A stretch of DNA of 64,000 bases, taken from Acidobacteriota bacterium. Lineage in GTDB: Bacteria; Acidobacteriota; Terriglobia; Terriglobales; Acidobacteriaceae. A model generated the notes under the pieces. It was not told the origin of the DNA and did no database searches. It was given only the letters and a program-made list of their open reading frames with translations. A program made the translations under genes and the position numbers. The first letter of the stretch is position 1, and every line of letters begins with the position of its first letter. Location: contig JAJYZC010000004.1 of assembly GCA_021800255.1 (NCBI GenBank), positions 44,479 through 108,478 of the forward strand. Reading direction: 5' to 3'. Below, one piece after another: positions 8,771 through 17,221 of this stretch.

Positions 8771-8890
8771 ACAGTTGTCAGCGGTCAGTTGTCAGCGATC
8801 ACGCTTCGGGTTCATCAACCGGGCAATAACCTGCAAACAGCGTGAGCCGGGCCTGACAACTGACAACTGACAGCGGATGACTGACAACTC
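8771..8890. repeat. Inverted-repeat element E4 with 7-nt unit arms (capsid-connector gap)
   Basis: Left arm CAGTTGTCAGCGGTCAGTTGTCAG at 8772-8795 and right arm CTGACAACTGACAACTGACAG at 8853-8873 are inverted copies built from GTCAGTT-type heptamers. The core between them (about 55 bp) holds a second weak dyad (CACGCT / AGCGTG). Confidence 0.75.
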
Positions 8891-8904
8891 TGGAAGGACA
8901 CGAG

Positions 8905-9528
8905 ATGGCGTATCTCGAACCAACGGATTACCCGAACTACGGGTTGCCGCCTGGAACGACGGCGGACTGGATTACGGCGGCCACAGCGTTAATCAATAGT
9001 TACTGCCGGCGGCCGGATTTGAACATCATCCAGTACATTGAGCGTCTGCGCGTGACGGCCGGCGCGCAGACGGTGCTTTTGAGCTATCTTCCGCTGGCGC
9101 CTTTGGCGCCGGCGACTACGCCGCTTGTAAGCATCGAAGGCCGGTACATCAAACCGAGGCGCGGAGAGCTTCCCAATGAACCATTGGCCGACATTGCGTG
9201 GGCGTTTTCGCTGCCCGGGCAGTGGACGTCAATCGACCCCAGCACGGTGGACTTCGATCCCGCCAATGGCGAGCTGACGCTGCCCTGGAACGTTTTTGGG
9301 CTGCCCTACAACGAAGTGCTAGTGACCTACACGGCGGGGCTGGCAGTCATCGGCGACGACGTGATGAGCGCGTGTGCGCAGATTGTGCGCAACGCGCAGG
9401 CTCAGCCGGCGCTGAATGCCAGCAGGACCAAAATGGACACGATGTGGATGCAGTATTTCTCGAGTTCGCTGATCGACGAAACGGTGCAGGCTTGGCTGGC
9501 CCCGTACGTAGCGAATAGGCTGGGGTGA
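8905..9528 (+). CDS. Phage head-tail connector / head completion protein
   Basis: 207 residues. The N-terminus (LEPTDYPNYGLPPGTTADWITAATALINSYCRRPDLNIIQYIERLRV) has the helical pattern of gp6-like connector proteins: an early predicted helix with an Ala/Ile-rich face and a conserved Arg. The middle repeats short strands (LPLAPLAPATTPLVSIEGRYI) and VLVTYTAGLAVIGDDVMSACAQIVRNAQAQP is the GY-AG-DDV-A type C-terminal helix frequent in connectors. Such proteins bind the portal ring after DNA packaging. GGAAGG precedes the ATG at 7 nt. The next gene starts 3 nt after the stop. Confidence 0.65.
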   Translation: MAYLEPTDYPNYGLPPGTTADWITAATALINSYCRRPDLNIIQYIERLRVTAGAQTVLLSYLPLAPLAPATTPLVSIEGRYIKPRRGELPNEPLADIAWAFSLPGQWTSIDPSTVDFDPANGELTLPWNVFGLPYNEVLVTYTAGLAVIGDDVMSACAQIVRNAQAQPALNASRTKMDTMWMQYFSSSLIDETVQAWLAPYVANRLG

Positions 9529-9531
9529 GCG

Positions 9532-9966
9532 ATGAGCGATACGGCGCCGCGTAATCCGACTGCCGCCACGCAAATGCTGGCCGACGCCGTGCTACGCAGC
9601 GTGGGCGGAGCGACGGCTCTACTGCGCGTGACCGGGACGAGCACGGATACCAGCCAGTTGGAAGTGGGGCTGGTGGCGACCACCTTTGCGGAGGTGGTCA
9701 TCAGCCCGGTGGTGATGCGCAAGCAACGTCCGACGTGGAAAGAAGGCGGCGAGTCAAAGTGGGAACTGCTTGCGTCAGCGACCAGCGTAGAGCAGCAGGT
9801 GAACGCACTGGACCTGCCTTCGGCGCAGTCCCTTTTCGCCATGACATTAGCAGTCACCGTGGCCGGTCAAGACTATCTCATTGAGGCAACCGCCGCCAAT
9901 GAAGCCTTTGGCCAGGTATATCTCTACAGACTGCTTTTGCGCGAGGCGCGCCAACAAGCGGTATAG
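9532..9966 (+). CDS. Small phage structural protein, possible head-tail stopper
   Basis: 144 residues, unknown by sequence. It starts 3 nt after the connector stop, so is translationally linked to it. Predominantly beta-strand after an N-terminal helix (MLADAVLRSVGGATALLRVTG); motifs such as LEVGLVATTFAEVVISPVVMRKQRPTW and VNALDLPSAQSLFAMTLAVTV could build the small barrel of head-tail stopper or adaptor proteins that follow connectors in siphophage order. The function is inferred only from gene order. Confidence 0.45.
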   Translation: MSDTAPRNPTAATQMLADAVLRSVGGATALLRVTGTSTDTSQLEVGLVATTFAEVVISPVVMRKQRPTWKEGGESKWELLASATSVEQQVNALDLPSAQSLFAMTLAVTVAGQDYLIEATAANEAFGQVYLYRLLLREARQQAV

Positions 9967-10135
9967 AGGCAGTGAGCAGCTATTACTGACCAGTAGCTGG
10001 CGATCAGTCAACCGGCCAAACTGCGCCCGTCTCCTATTCTATTGGAACCGCTGATGTACGAAATGCCGGGCTGTCGTGTAGATTCTTGGTCACTAACCAC
10101 AAATAACTTCCTATTGATAACTGTGCGGAGCACAC
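9967..10135. repeat. Intergenic spacer with degenerate inverted-repeat element E5
   Basis: Contains CAGTAGCTGGCGATCAGTCAA near 9990-10010 and TTGGTCACTAACCAC near 10085-10100, a degenerate version of the GTCAGT-type arms seen in the other gaps. No gene is visible. The next gene's ribosome binding site (GGAG, 5 nt before ATG) lies at its end. Confidence 0.4.
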
Positions 10136-10621
10136 ATGCAGAATGCGAAAGACACATTTTATATGGCACTACGCACGCGCTTGACAACCATCAACCCAGA
10201 GCGGACGATTCTGCTGCGCGGAGCCGTGCGGCCAGGGATCCTGGTCGAGGAAGCCGAAGCGCCCTTCAGTCAGCTCCCCAACGATGTTTTTGTATTGCGG
10301 TGGCTCGGTCTGGGCGTGGACATGAATCTCGCGTCAGCGATGGCCGCTGAGCAATGCGAAGTAATCTACCAGACAGTTGGGACGCAAAGCTTCGGAGGAC
10401 TGGACCGCGGTCGCGCGTTGAGCGAAATGGACGAGGAGCTGATGGCTATGATTCAGCCTTTCTACACGCCCAAGCTCAATTACACGGCCACCCCGCCGGC
10501 TGCGATGCTGACGCAGGTCTTCTGGGATGAACCTGTTTTTGCGCCCATTCTCATCCAGCGTGACCGATTGTGCCGCACGGCAAGCGTGATGGTTTACAGC
10601 TATCAGGAGCAAGGAGAGTAA
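10136..10621 (+). CDS. Putative phage tail-terminator-like protein
   Basis: 161 residues, no recognised motif. Helix-strand layout (N-terminal helix TFYMALRTRLTTI, strand RTILLRGA, then strands FVLRWLGLGVD and QCEVIYQTVGTQ, long helix ALSEMDEELMAMIQPFY, C-terminal strands CRTASVMVYSYQE) resembles small terminator/completion proteins that cap the tail tube. It ends exactly one base before the start of the tail-tube-like gene, with which it shares the ribosome binding site GGAGAG inside its last codons. Named from position and fold pattern only. Confidence 0.4.
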   Translation: MQNAKDTFYMALRTRLTTINPERTILLRGAVRPGILVEEAEAPFSQLPNDVFVLRWLGLGVDMNLASAMAAEQCEVIYQTVGTQSFGGLDRGRALSEMDEELMAMIQPFYTPKLNYTATPPAAMLTQVFWDEPVFAPILIQRDRLCRTASVMVYSYQEQGE

Positions 10622-11596
10622 ATGGCCGCAAGTTGGTATTCCGATCCGTCGCCGGTAACGCGCCGGGTGCGCGCTTATTTTGCGCCGGTAAACCGGATTG
10701 CGCAGACGCCAGTGCTCTTCGATCCGTCGCAACAGGGCGGATTCAATCTGGACTCCCCGCCTGCTCCATGGATCAGCCTGGGATGGATTCAAGATTTTGT
10801 GCGCAAGCCGGTAAGTAAGTCGGCGCCGCTGCTGACCGGGATACCGGCCAGCCCGCAAGAACAGGTGCGCGAGACGCTGCAAGCGCAGGTTACTCTCCAG
10901 TTTTTAAGCTGGACAAAGTTAACGATGGCGCTGGCGACCGGCTCACAGCACATGAATGTACTGGCGCCTGCAAGCGGCGCCGCTCCGGCGGCGGATGGAG
11001 CGCAAGCAGCGCCTGCCGTAATTCCGCAAAGCGGCTCGACGAGCACGTCTATTCTTCTCGCCGAAGCGGATGCGGCAAAGTTTTCGCCCGGGTGCATCAT
11101 CGCAGTCGATGGGGACTACACCGGGCAAACGGGCTTTGTGGGCACTCCAGTGGCAGGCGCATATGTGCGCCAGGCGCTTACGGATGTGGATTACATACGG
11201 CGTGTTACCTTCAATGTCGCGCTGGTTTCACAAGTCAATTCAACGGGACTGACCCTCGCCGAAGCATTGCAAGGCGGCGCACCGGCAGCAGGCGCCAAAG
11301 TCCAGGCGGTAACTGGCTTTGTGGACCGCGAAGGCGGCAGCTTCTATCAGGAGTGGTCAGGGCTCTTCTTAATGCAGGGTAGTCAGGGAGAAAGAATCTT
11401 CTTTTACTATCCGAGATTGCAGACGATGACCGGAGCCGAAGAGACCGTGAATCCACTCAACGGGAAGAATCCAAATGGACAATCCCGGGTGCAACTCAAA
11501 GGGCAGTTTATGGCGCTTCCGGTTACGGACCCCCTAGATGGTGAACGCGTGGTGTGTTACCGAAGCTTTCTTCCCGCGGAAAACGCGCTTGTGTGA
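10622..11596 (+). CDS. Putative phage tail tube / major tail protein
   Basis: 324 residues. Begins WYSDPSPVTRRVRAYFAPVNR, then a region rich in short beta strands; residues 100-145 include a loop of Ala/Pro-rich sequence, and QFLSWTKLTMALATGS, DVDYIRRVTFNVALVS and FYQEWSGLFLMQGSQGERIFFYYPRLQTM alternate hydrophobic strands like a tube subunit. RVQLKGQFMALPVTDPLDGERVVCYRSF at the end is like the strand-rich C-terminus of tail-tube proteins that add Ig-like decorations. No decisive motif. It abuts the preceding gene and is followed by the hub/tail gene 42 bp later. Confidence 0.4.
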   Translation: MAASWYSDPSPVTRRVRAYFAPVNRIAQTPVLFDPSQQGGFNLDSPPAPWISLGWIQDFVRKPVSKSAPLLTGIPASPQEQVRETLQAQVTLQFLSWTKLTMALATGSQHMNVLAPASGAAPAADGAQAAPAVIPQSGSTSTSILLAEADAAKFSPGCIIAVDGDYTGQTGFVGTPVAGAYVRQALTDVDYIRRVTFNVALVSQVNSTGLTLAEALQGGAPAAGAKVQAVTGFVDREGGSFYQEWSGLFLMQGSQGERIFFYYPRLQTMTGAEETVNPLNGKNPNGQSRVQLKGQFMALPVTDPLDGERVVCYRSFLPAENALV

Positions 11597-11637
11597 CACG
11601 CGGCAGGGTATCAGGGCCGGCAGGCCAGGGAATCGAC

Positions 11638-13953
11638 ATGAAAGTAACCATTCAAGGGCAGGACTACACGGCTGCGCTCGACGCCTCGCATCCGTTGACC
11701 ATCGACCGCAATCTCAATGCGCCTTCCATATGCCAGCTTTGGCTGAGCCTGCCGGCGAATGGCAGTCTCGCAGCGCCGTCTCGTTTCCAGTCACTCAAAA
11801 TCATAGGCGACGACGGCACCATGTATTTCACCGGCTACATCGCGGTAAGTCCGCTGCCTGAATACGCCGGCTTAGGCCTGGAAGGTCTGCGTTACCGCAC
11901 GGCAATCCAAGCCATAAGCGACGAGCTGCTGCTAGATCAGTTGTTGATGCCGCCTAGCATCATGATGAGCAACCTAACGGCTAGTCAAGTGATGGCCTTG
12001 CTAATCGCGGAGTCCGGCTCAACCGCTCTCTCCGCGCAAGGACTTTCGCTGGCCACCGCGGTCAGCAATTATTCTCCGTGCAAGGGTACGAACTGGAGCA
12101 CACGTGCCGGCGAGGCTGCGAACATGGCGCGGGCCACATATCGCGCGATTAACGGCTCCCTGAACCTTTCCACCGTTCCGGCCATCGTGCATCCGTTGAA
12201 TGAAACTGACGGCAGTCTGAGTCTGGCAGATCTGTCCTTTACAGCCAGCGTCAAGCGCGCGCTGGCCAACGATATTACAGTCTGCGGCGAAGACGAGCCA
12301 GTGGCTTACGTAACGGAGTACTTTTTGGGCGACGGCGTTACCACGCAGTTTGATTTGGCCTACGACCCTTACTTCCCGCCTATATCTCAAACCATTATTA
12401 TTAACGAGCTCTTTAACGAGGAACAAATCAATGAGACTCTGTGGTCCGCCAGCGGCGGTGCCGGCTATCTCACGTTGGGTTCCGGCGGGTTAGCAATGAA
12501 CGGCGGTAACGGCATTGACGGCGACACGCTGATAACTTGGCTTAATCCGGTGGAAATGGGTGGAACACTGCTTCTCGAAGCTGTGGGCGTAACCCTGTCT
12601 CCGGGAAGCACGGGAATCCTGGCCGGTTTTTTTACCAGCCTTGAAACCGCAGCCAATTGTACCGCGGGTTTTCAGGCCACAGCTCAGCAGGGCACGGGAG
12701 CAGTGACTCTGCAACCGATTGTCCAGGGCACGGCGGCGGGGACGGCTTTTGCGCTGAATCCCGCGAACCAATACACGCTCCGCGTACGCGTACATTGCCC
12801 GGAGTGCGAGCGGCAGCGTTCAGTCTATTACTCCTTTGGCGACAACGGCCCGATAGCCGCCGGCGGTGAGTGGGTTTTGGCGCCGGGTAAGATCCAGATG
12901 GAGATTCAGGAGTTTGTCAACGGCGTAGGCGCAACGCCGGTGACGCTTTACGACGGCGGCATTTCCAGCCTGCCTGGAACCTGTATGGTGGTTCCGGCCA
13001 GCAGTATCAACCTGATCGGAAGCATCCGCGCCGTGTACCTGTCGAACTTGGGCTCGGGTTGGGTGGTCAGCACGCCACCTGCCGGCGGCCCATATACACG
13101 GCGCGTCGGACCTACAGCCGATGCCGCCGAGTGCCATCTGGAGCGCACTGGCTTCGTTGTTTTTTATACCGGATACACGCCGGTCGCGGGAGAACAGATT
13201 GCGGTGAATTATCGCACCATCGGCCGCGCCGTGGGCCGCGCCGTGAACACGGTCAGCCAGCAGGCCCTGGCGCAGGCGGGTTCGCCTTGGGTGGCCTGTT
13301 GGATCGGCTCGGTCAGCAGACCGCCAACGCGCAGCTCCGCCGATTGCCGCTATGCCGCCCAGGTGTTGGCGCAGGCCGCGGCCAGCGTGAGCGCGCTGTG
13401 GAGCGGAACCTACAAAGGAAATAGAACCAGCTTTGCCGCCGACGTCTGGCCTGGCGACGCGCTGCTGCTCAACGCGCCTTCGACAAACTTAAACACGGAA
13501 GTCGTAGTGCGCACGGTCAAGGTGATTTATATAAATAGTTATCCTGACTTAGTAGAGTACGAGATCGCTTTCGCCAACGACTGGGCCGACGACTTAGCTA
13601 TCAAAACCAACGCCACAGTTCCCGTGAACACATGGCTTCCAGCGGCGGTCAATCCCACCGTGCTTACCAATCTCACTGGACTTACAGTCACCACATTGAA
13701 CGGCAGTACGGTCACCATCAATACCGGAGCGGCTCCGCCCGCGGGCGGGGGCTTCGAGATACGCTTGCGAGATTGGGATTTCATGCCCGGCGAAGACCCG
13801 ACGCTGGTGATGCGCGGTACGCAGTCAAACCTGACCTTCTCGCGCGTCTCGGCGAGCGATCGTTTTTATATCCGCATGTATGACGGTTCGACGCCGCCTA
13901 ACTATTCGGAATTTTCAACCGCCCTATTCATCAACCTGCCGCTGAGCGGATGA
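11638..13953 (+). CDS. Large phage tail / baseplate hub-like protein with lectin-like insert
   Basis: 771 residues. The N-terminal third (MKVTIQGQDYTAALDASHPL, FQSLKIIGDDGTMYFTGYI, YRTAIQAISDELLLDQLL, TASQVMALLIAESGS) matches the barrel-plus-helical layout of baseplate hub proteins. From about residue 225 a concanavalin/LamG-like module follows (NETLWSASGGAGYLTLG, ILAGFFTSLE, YTLRVRVHCPECERQRSVYYSF), suited to bind a glycan. The central part returns to hub-like strands (TGFVVFYTGYTPVAGEQIAVNYRT, VWPGDALLLNAPS). The C-terminus (about 700-771) looks like a fibronectin-type or Ig-like domain. I use the ATG at 11638; an upstream in-frame extension would overlap the previous gene. It is not a tape measure, and none is visible in the cassette. 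Confidence 0.6.
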   Translation: MKVTIQGQDYTAALDASHPLTIDRNLNAPSICQLWLSLPANGSLAAPSRFQSLKIIGDDGTMYFTGYIAVSPLPEYAGLGLEGLRYRTAIQAISDELLLDQLLMPPSIMMSNLTASQVMALLIAESGSTALSAQGLSLATAVSNYSPCKGTNWSTRAGEAANMARATYRAINGSLNLSTVPAIVHPLNETDGSLSLADLSFTASVKRALANDITVCGEDEPVAYVTEYFLGDGVTTQFDLAYDPYFPPISQTIIINELFNEEQINETLWSASGGAGYLTLGSGGLAMNGGNGIDGDTLITWLNPVEMGGTLLLEAVGVTLSPGSTGILAGFFTSLETAANCTAGFQATAQQGTGAVTLQPIVQGTAAGTAFALNPANQYTLRVRVHCPECERQRSVYYSFGDNGPIAAGGEWVLAPGKIQMEIQEFVNGVGATPVTLYDGGISSLPGTCMVVPASSINLIGSIRAVYLSNLGSGWVVSTPPAGGPYTRRVGPTADAAECHLERTGFVVFYTGYTPVAGEQIAVNYRTIGRAVGRAVNTVSQQALAQAGSPWVACWIGSVSRPPTRSSADCRYAAQVLAQAAASVSALWSGTYKGNRTSFAADVWPGDALLLNAPSTNLNTEVVVRTVKVIYINSYPDLVEYEIAFANDWADDLAIKTNATVPVNTWLPAAVNPTVLTNLTGLTVTTLNGSTVTINTGAAPPAGGGFEIRLRDWDFMPGEDPTLVMRGTQSNLTFSRVSASDRFYIRMYDGSTPPNYSEFSTALFINLPLSG

Positions 13954-13961
13954 GCGCGCCG

Positions 13962-13994
13962 GCGAGTCAGCAGTTAGGAGCTATTTGAAACTTG
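13962..13994. repeat. Half element E6 after the hub gene
   Basis: GTCAGCAGTTAGGAGCTATTTGAAACTTGATCCC directly after the hub stop looks like one arm of the heptamer-type elements; a clear opposite arm is not visible. Confidence 0.3.
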
Positions 13995-14016
13995 ATCCCT
14001 TTGGGGAGTGCAGCGA

Positions 14017-14244
14017 ATGCGCATCATGAATGAATTCGAGGCTCAGGTGCTAAGCGATTTAAGCGTACTCAAATCGCAGATGACCGGCCTCGTGGGCGAC
14101 GGTAACGGCGGCCGCCTGTCGGAACTGGAGCGGCGTATGGACCGGCACGAGCAGAACTGGCAGCGCGCAAAGGGTTTCCTGGCGGCCGTCAGCGTGTTGT
14201 TCGCGGTGATCGAAGTGGCTGTGAGGGCATGGCTCCGGCGTTGA
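14017..14244 (+). CDS. Small coiled-coil membrane protein (XhlA-like), end of phage cassette
   Basis: 75 residues from the ATG at 14017 (GGGGA lies 9 nt upstream; a second ATG three codons later is also possible). The first 50 residues are an amphipathic helix with a coiled-coil pattern (FEAQVLSDLSVLKSQMTGL, LSELERRMDRHEQNWQ) and the end is one membrane helix (FLAAVSVLFAVIEVAVRAWL) with a basic tail. This layout is that of XhlA/hemolysin-type accessory proteins found beside holins, but no endolysin or holin is nearby, so the role is open. Confidence 0.55.
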   Translation: MRIMNEFEAQVLSDLSVLKSQMTGLVGDGNGGRLSELERRMDRHEQNWQRAKGFLAAVSVLFAVIEVAVRAWLRR

Positions 14245-14301
14245 ACGGTTTTGCAAAAGGACCATTTTGCGACGCCGTGTACACAATTTCCTGCCATCCT
14301 G

Positions 14302-15933
14302 TCACTCCATCGGGCCGCTGGGGGCATGGGGCCGGTTGCCCTTGAGGAAAAACGAGAGCACGAAGAATACGGCCGCGCCAATGGCAAAGACCTGATAGCC
14401 GTCAATATAGGCCAGAGAATAGGCCTGAACAACGACACCTTGGTAGAAGCGGCCGTAAGCCTGATTGAGCGCGCCGGTGGCGCTGAGTCCAGAATGGAAT
14501 AAGGCTTGCGAAAGCATGTTCAATGATTCAGAGGAGTATACGTTACCAGGATAAAGGTGCGAGACAAGGACCTGCTGGTGAAACTGGGCTCGCCTGGCAA
14601 GAATCGTCGTTACGATGGAAGTGCCAAAGCTCATGCCGATGTTGCGCATGAAATTGATCAGCGCGGAGATGGAGTTATTCTTTTCCTTGGGCAGGCCGAC
14701 GTATACCACAGTGGTGAGCGGAACGAACAGGAACGGCAAGCCAACCATCTGCAGCACCCGGATCCAAGACCCGGCTCGAAAGCTGATGAGCGTATCCATG
14801 TGCCGGGTTGAAAACCACATCCCAATGGCCATCGCCGCCCATCCGACATGCACGAGACGGCGCGCCTGGACCTTGCCGAGCAGGCGCCCCACCATAGGCA
14901 ATTCCAACAGCACAAACAAGCCGCCGAAGGACATCACCAGCCCGGCGCTCTCTGCTGTGTAGCCCATGAGTGTTTGCAGATAGAGAGGCATCATAACCAG
15001 AGTTCCGAACATCATCACGCCGAAGCCAAACATCATCAGGTTGCTGGTCAGAAAATTAAAGTGCTTGAAGAGGCGGACATCGATGACCGGATGGTCGTGA
15101 AACCATTCCCAAAAAATGAGGATACCCAAAGCGACTGTGGCGACAAGGGTAAGCGTGAGGATGAAATGGGAGCCGAACCAGTCATCCTCCTGACCTTTGT
15201 CGAGAACCACCTGCAGGGCAGCTATACCGACGCTGAGCAGGCCGATACCGATAAAGTCGATCTTGACCGCCTTGCGCGCCATGAGACGAAGATACGGCGG
15301 GTCCTCAACCAGTTGCTCCACAAGCATGAGCGTCAGAATGCCAACCGGAATGTTGATGAAGAAGATCCAGCGCCAAGAATAATTGTCCGTGATCCAGCCG
15401 CCGAGCGTGGGGCCGATGATCGGCGCCAGCACTGTGGTAATGCCGTACATGGCAAAGGCCTGGCCGCGCTTACTCTCGGGAAAAGAATCTGCAAGGATAG
15501 CTTGCGCCACGGGCTGCAATCCGCCGCCGCCGGCCCCTTGCAGGACGCGAAAGAGAATGATCGCTGAGAGACTCGGCGCCAGGCCGCAGAGCACCGAACT
15601 CACAGTAAATAACAGCAGCGACAGCAGAAAGTATTTCTTGCGCCCAATGGTGTTGGAGATCCATCCGCTCAGCGGCAGGATGATGGCATTGGCCACCAGA
15701 TAGGAAGTGAGAATCCAGGTGGCCTCGTCATTACTGGAAGACAAGCTCCCAGCCATGTGCGGCAAGGCGACGTTGGCGATGCTGGCGTCGAGCATCTCCA
15801 TGAACGCCGACAACGCGACGACCGACGCGATGAGCCACGGATTATGCGCCGGCGCCCATGCAGCCGGGACAGGCGCTGCACGCCCAGCGTCCGGCGCAGG
15901 AAGTATACCTTCGTTTGAATCGGCCATGTCCAT
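14302..15933 (-). CDS. DHA2-family MFS multidrug exporter (EmrB/QacA type)
   Basis: 543 residues with 14 predicted membrane helices. Proton-antiport drug exporter of the inner membrane. Visible family motifs: LDASIANVALPHMAGSL (motif D1-like in TM1, with the Asp), WILTSYLVANAIILPLSGW, SNTIGRKKYF (loop 2-3 motif A), LCGLAPSLSAIILFRVLQGAGGGGLQPVAQAIL, and FAMYGITTVLAPIIGPTLGGWI (motif C). It is the last gene of the operon; the membrane fusion protein ends 20 bp upstream. As in EmrAB-TolC systems, EmrA, EmrB and an outer-membrane channel act as a tripartite exporter. Confidence 0.92.
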   Translation of the reverse strand: MDMADSNEGILPAPDAGRAAPVPAAWAPAHNPWLIASVVALSAFMEMLDASIANVALPHMAGSLSSSNDEATWILTSYLVANAIILPLSGWISNTIGRKKYFLLSLLLFTVSSVLCGLAPSLSAIILFRVLQGAGGGGLQPVAQAILADSFPESKRGQAFAMYGITTVLAPIIGPTLGGWITDNYSWRWIFFINIPVGILTLMLVEQLVEDPPYLRLMARKAVKIDFIGIGLLSVGIAALQVVLDKGQEDDWFGSHFILTLTLVATVALGILIFWEWFHDHPVIDVRLFKHFNFLTSNLMMFGFGVMMFGTLVMMPLYLQTLMGYTAESAGLVMSFGGLFVLLELPMVGRLLGKVQARRLVHVGWAAMAIGMWFSTRHMDTLISFRAGSWIRVLQMVGLPFLFVPLTTVVYVGLPKEKNNSISALINFMRNIGMSFGTSIVTTILARRAQFHQQVLVSHLYPGNVYSSESLNMLSQALFHSGLSATGALNQAYGRFYQGVVVQAYSLAYIDGYQVFAIGAAVFFVLSFFLKGNRPHAPSGPME

Positions 15934-15953
15934 TTGCCCTTTTGCCTAACTGC

Positions 15954-17219
15954 TCAATGAAGCCGGACGCGCGGCTCGACAGATAGTCCTACCCGCAGAA
16001 GATGGTTAGGATCCTGTCCGGGGTTAAAGACAATGCGAACGGGCACCCGCTGCACAACCTTTACGTAATTACCGGTGGCGTTCTCAGGCGGCAGCAGGCT
16101 GAACTGCACGCCGGTGGCTCCTGCAATTCCCTGTATCTTGCCGGTGTAATCGCGATCGGTGGCGTCCACGTGAATCTTGACGGACTGGCCAGGGCGCATG
16201 CCTTTCAGCTCGGTTTCCTTAAAGTTCGCCGTGACCCAAATATCGCGCGTCGGTACGATCGTCATTAAAGTTTGGCCGGGCGCAACATTCTGGCCGGCTA
16301 CCGCGGTGCGCTTGCCGACGATGCCTTCGGCAGGCGCGATGATCGTGGTGTATTGCAGGTTCAGTTCGGCGCGATGGAGTTCGGCCTCGGCCTCTTCGAC
16401 GGCTGCTGCGGCAGCCTGCGCCTTGGCGCGGGTAACTTGCATCTGCTCCGGCCGCGTGTGCGCGCTGCGGAGTTCGGCTTCGGCGTCCTGCAGGCGGCTG
16501 CGCGCCTGCGTAACCTGCTGGTCGGCAGCGGCCACGCCGGCCTGGGCCTCGACTACGGCCGCTGCGCTCGACTTAGATGCGGCTACGGCCCGGTCATATT
16601 CCTGGCGGGAAATCTCCCGTTTCCCGATCAACTGCTGGTAGCGCCGCAGATCGTCCTGTATCTTCACATTGTTGGCCTCGGTTTGTGTCAGACGCGCTTC
16701 GGCCTCCTGAAACTGCTTTTCTGCGGCCACGATTCCGGCTTGCGCGCCCTGCACATCTGCCTCGGCCGAATGGACCTGGCTCAAGGTGCTGACCGAGGTG
16801 ATGGGCACGCCGCCCAGCGCGGCGCTGGCTTCAGCCTGAGCCTGAGTCAGATGCGCCTTGGCCAGTTCAACAGCAACCTGATAATCGGTTGGGTCAAGCT
16901 GCACAAGCACCGTTCCTTTCTCAACATATTGCGTGTCGTCCACGGTTACCCTGGTGACGTAGCCGGGAACGCGTGCGCTGATGGGATGCAGGTACCCCTC
17001 AATCTCCGCATCGTCAGTGCTGGCGAATTGCGAGTAGTAACGCCAAATCCCCACAACGCCCACGATGATCACTGCGAGGACCGCAAGCAGGATGCGCTTC
17101 TTTCTTCCGTCGAGTTTCCCGTTTCTGGGAGCAGCGTCCGTCGCCGTTGCGGCTTCTGAGCTCGCGTTCGGTTCCCTTGTGTGGATTTCTTGACTCATCG
17201 GTTGTTCTTCATGGTTCAT
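15954..17219 (-). CDS. EmrA/HlyD-type membrane fusion protein
   Basis: 421 residues. One N-terminal membrane anchor (ILLAVLAVIIVGVVGIW, about residues 44-62) follows a cytoplasmic tail, then the EmrA-specific YSQFASTDDAEIEGYLHPISARVPGYV lipoyl/barrel entry, a long helical hairpin rich in Ala/Gln (about residues 110-260), and the second half of the lipoyl domain (IIAPAEGIVGKRTAVAGQNVAPGQTLMTIV). Links the inner-membrane EmrB-like pump to the TolC-like channel. The start used is 2 nt after the channel gene's stop; ATG 7 codons later (MSQEIH) is an alternative. Confidence 0.92.
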   Translation of the reverse strand: MNHEEQPMSQEIHTREPNASSEAATATDAAPRNGKLDGRKKRILLAVLAVIIVGVVGIWRYYSQFASTDDAEIEGYLHPISARVPGYVTRVTVDDTQYVEKGTVLVQLDPTDYQVAVELAKAHLTQAQAEASAALGGVPITSVSTLSQVHSAEADVQGAQAGIVAAEKQFQEAEARLTQTEANNVKIQDDLRRYQQLIGKREISRQEYDRAVAASKSSAAAVVEAQAGVAAADQQVTQARSRLQDAEAELRSAHTRPEQMQVTRAKAQAAAAAVEEAEAELHRAELNLQYTTIIAPAEGIVGKRTAVAGQNVAPGQTLMTIVPTRDIWVTANFKETELKGMRPGQSVKIHVDATDRDYTGKIQGIAGATGVQFSLLPPENATGNYVKVVQRVPVRIVFNPGQDPNHLLRVGLSVEPRVRLH

Positions 17220-17221
17220 GG

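Noticed and set aside
14338..14356. CTTGAGGAAAAAC in the MFS gene looked like a further CTCAA palindrome
   Set aside because: It lacks the second stem arm and encodes a normal membrane-exit sequence (FFLKGNR), so chance match.
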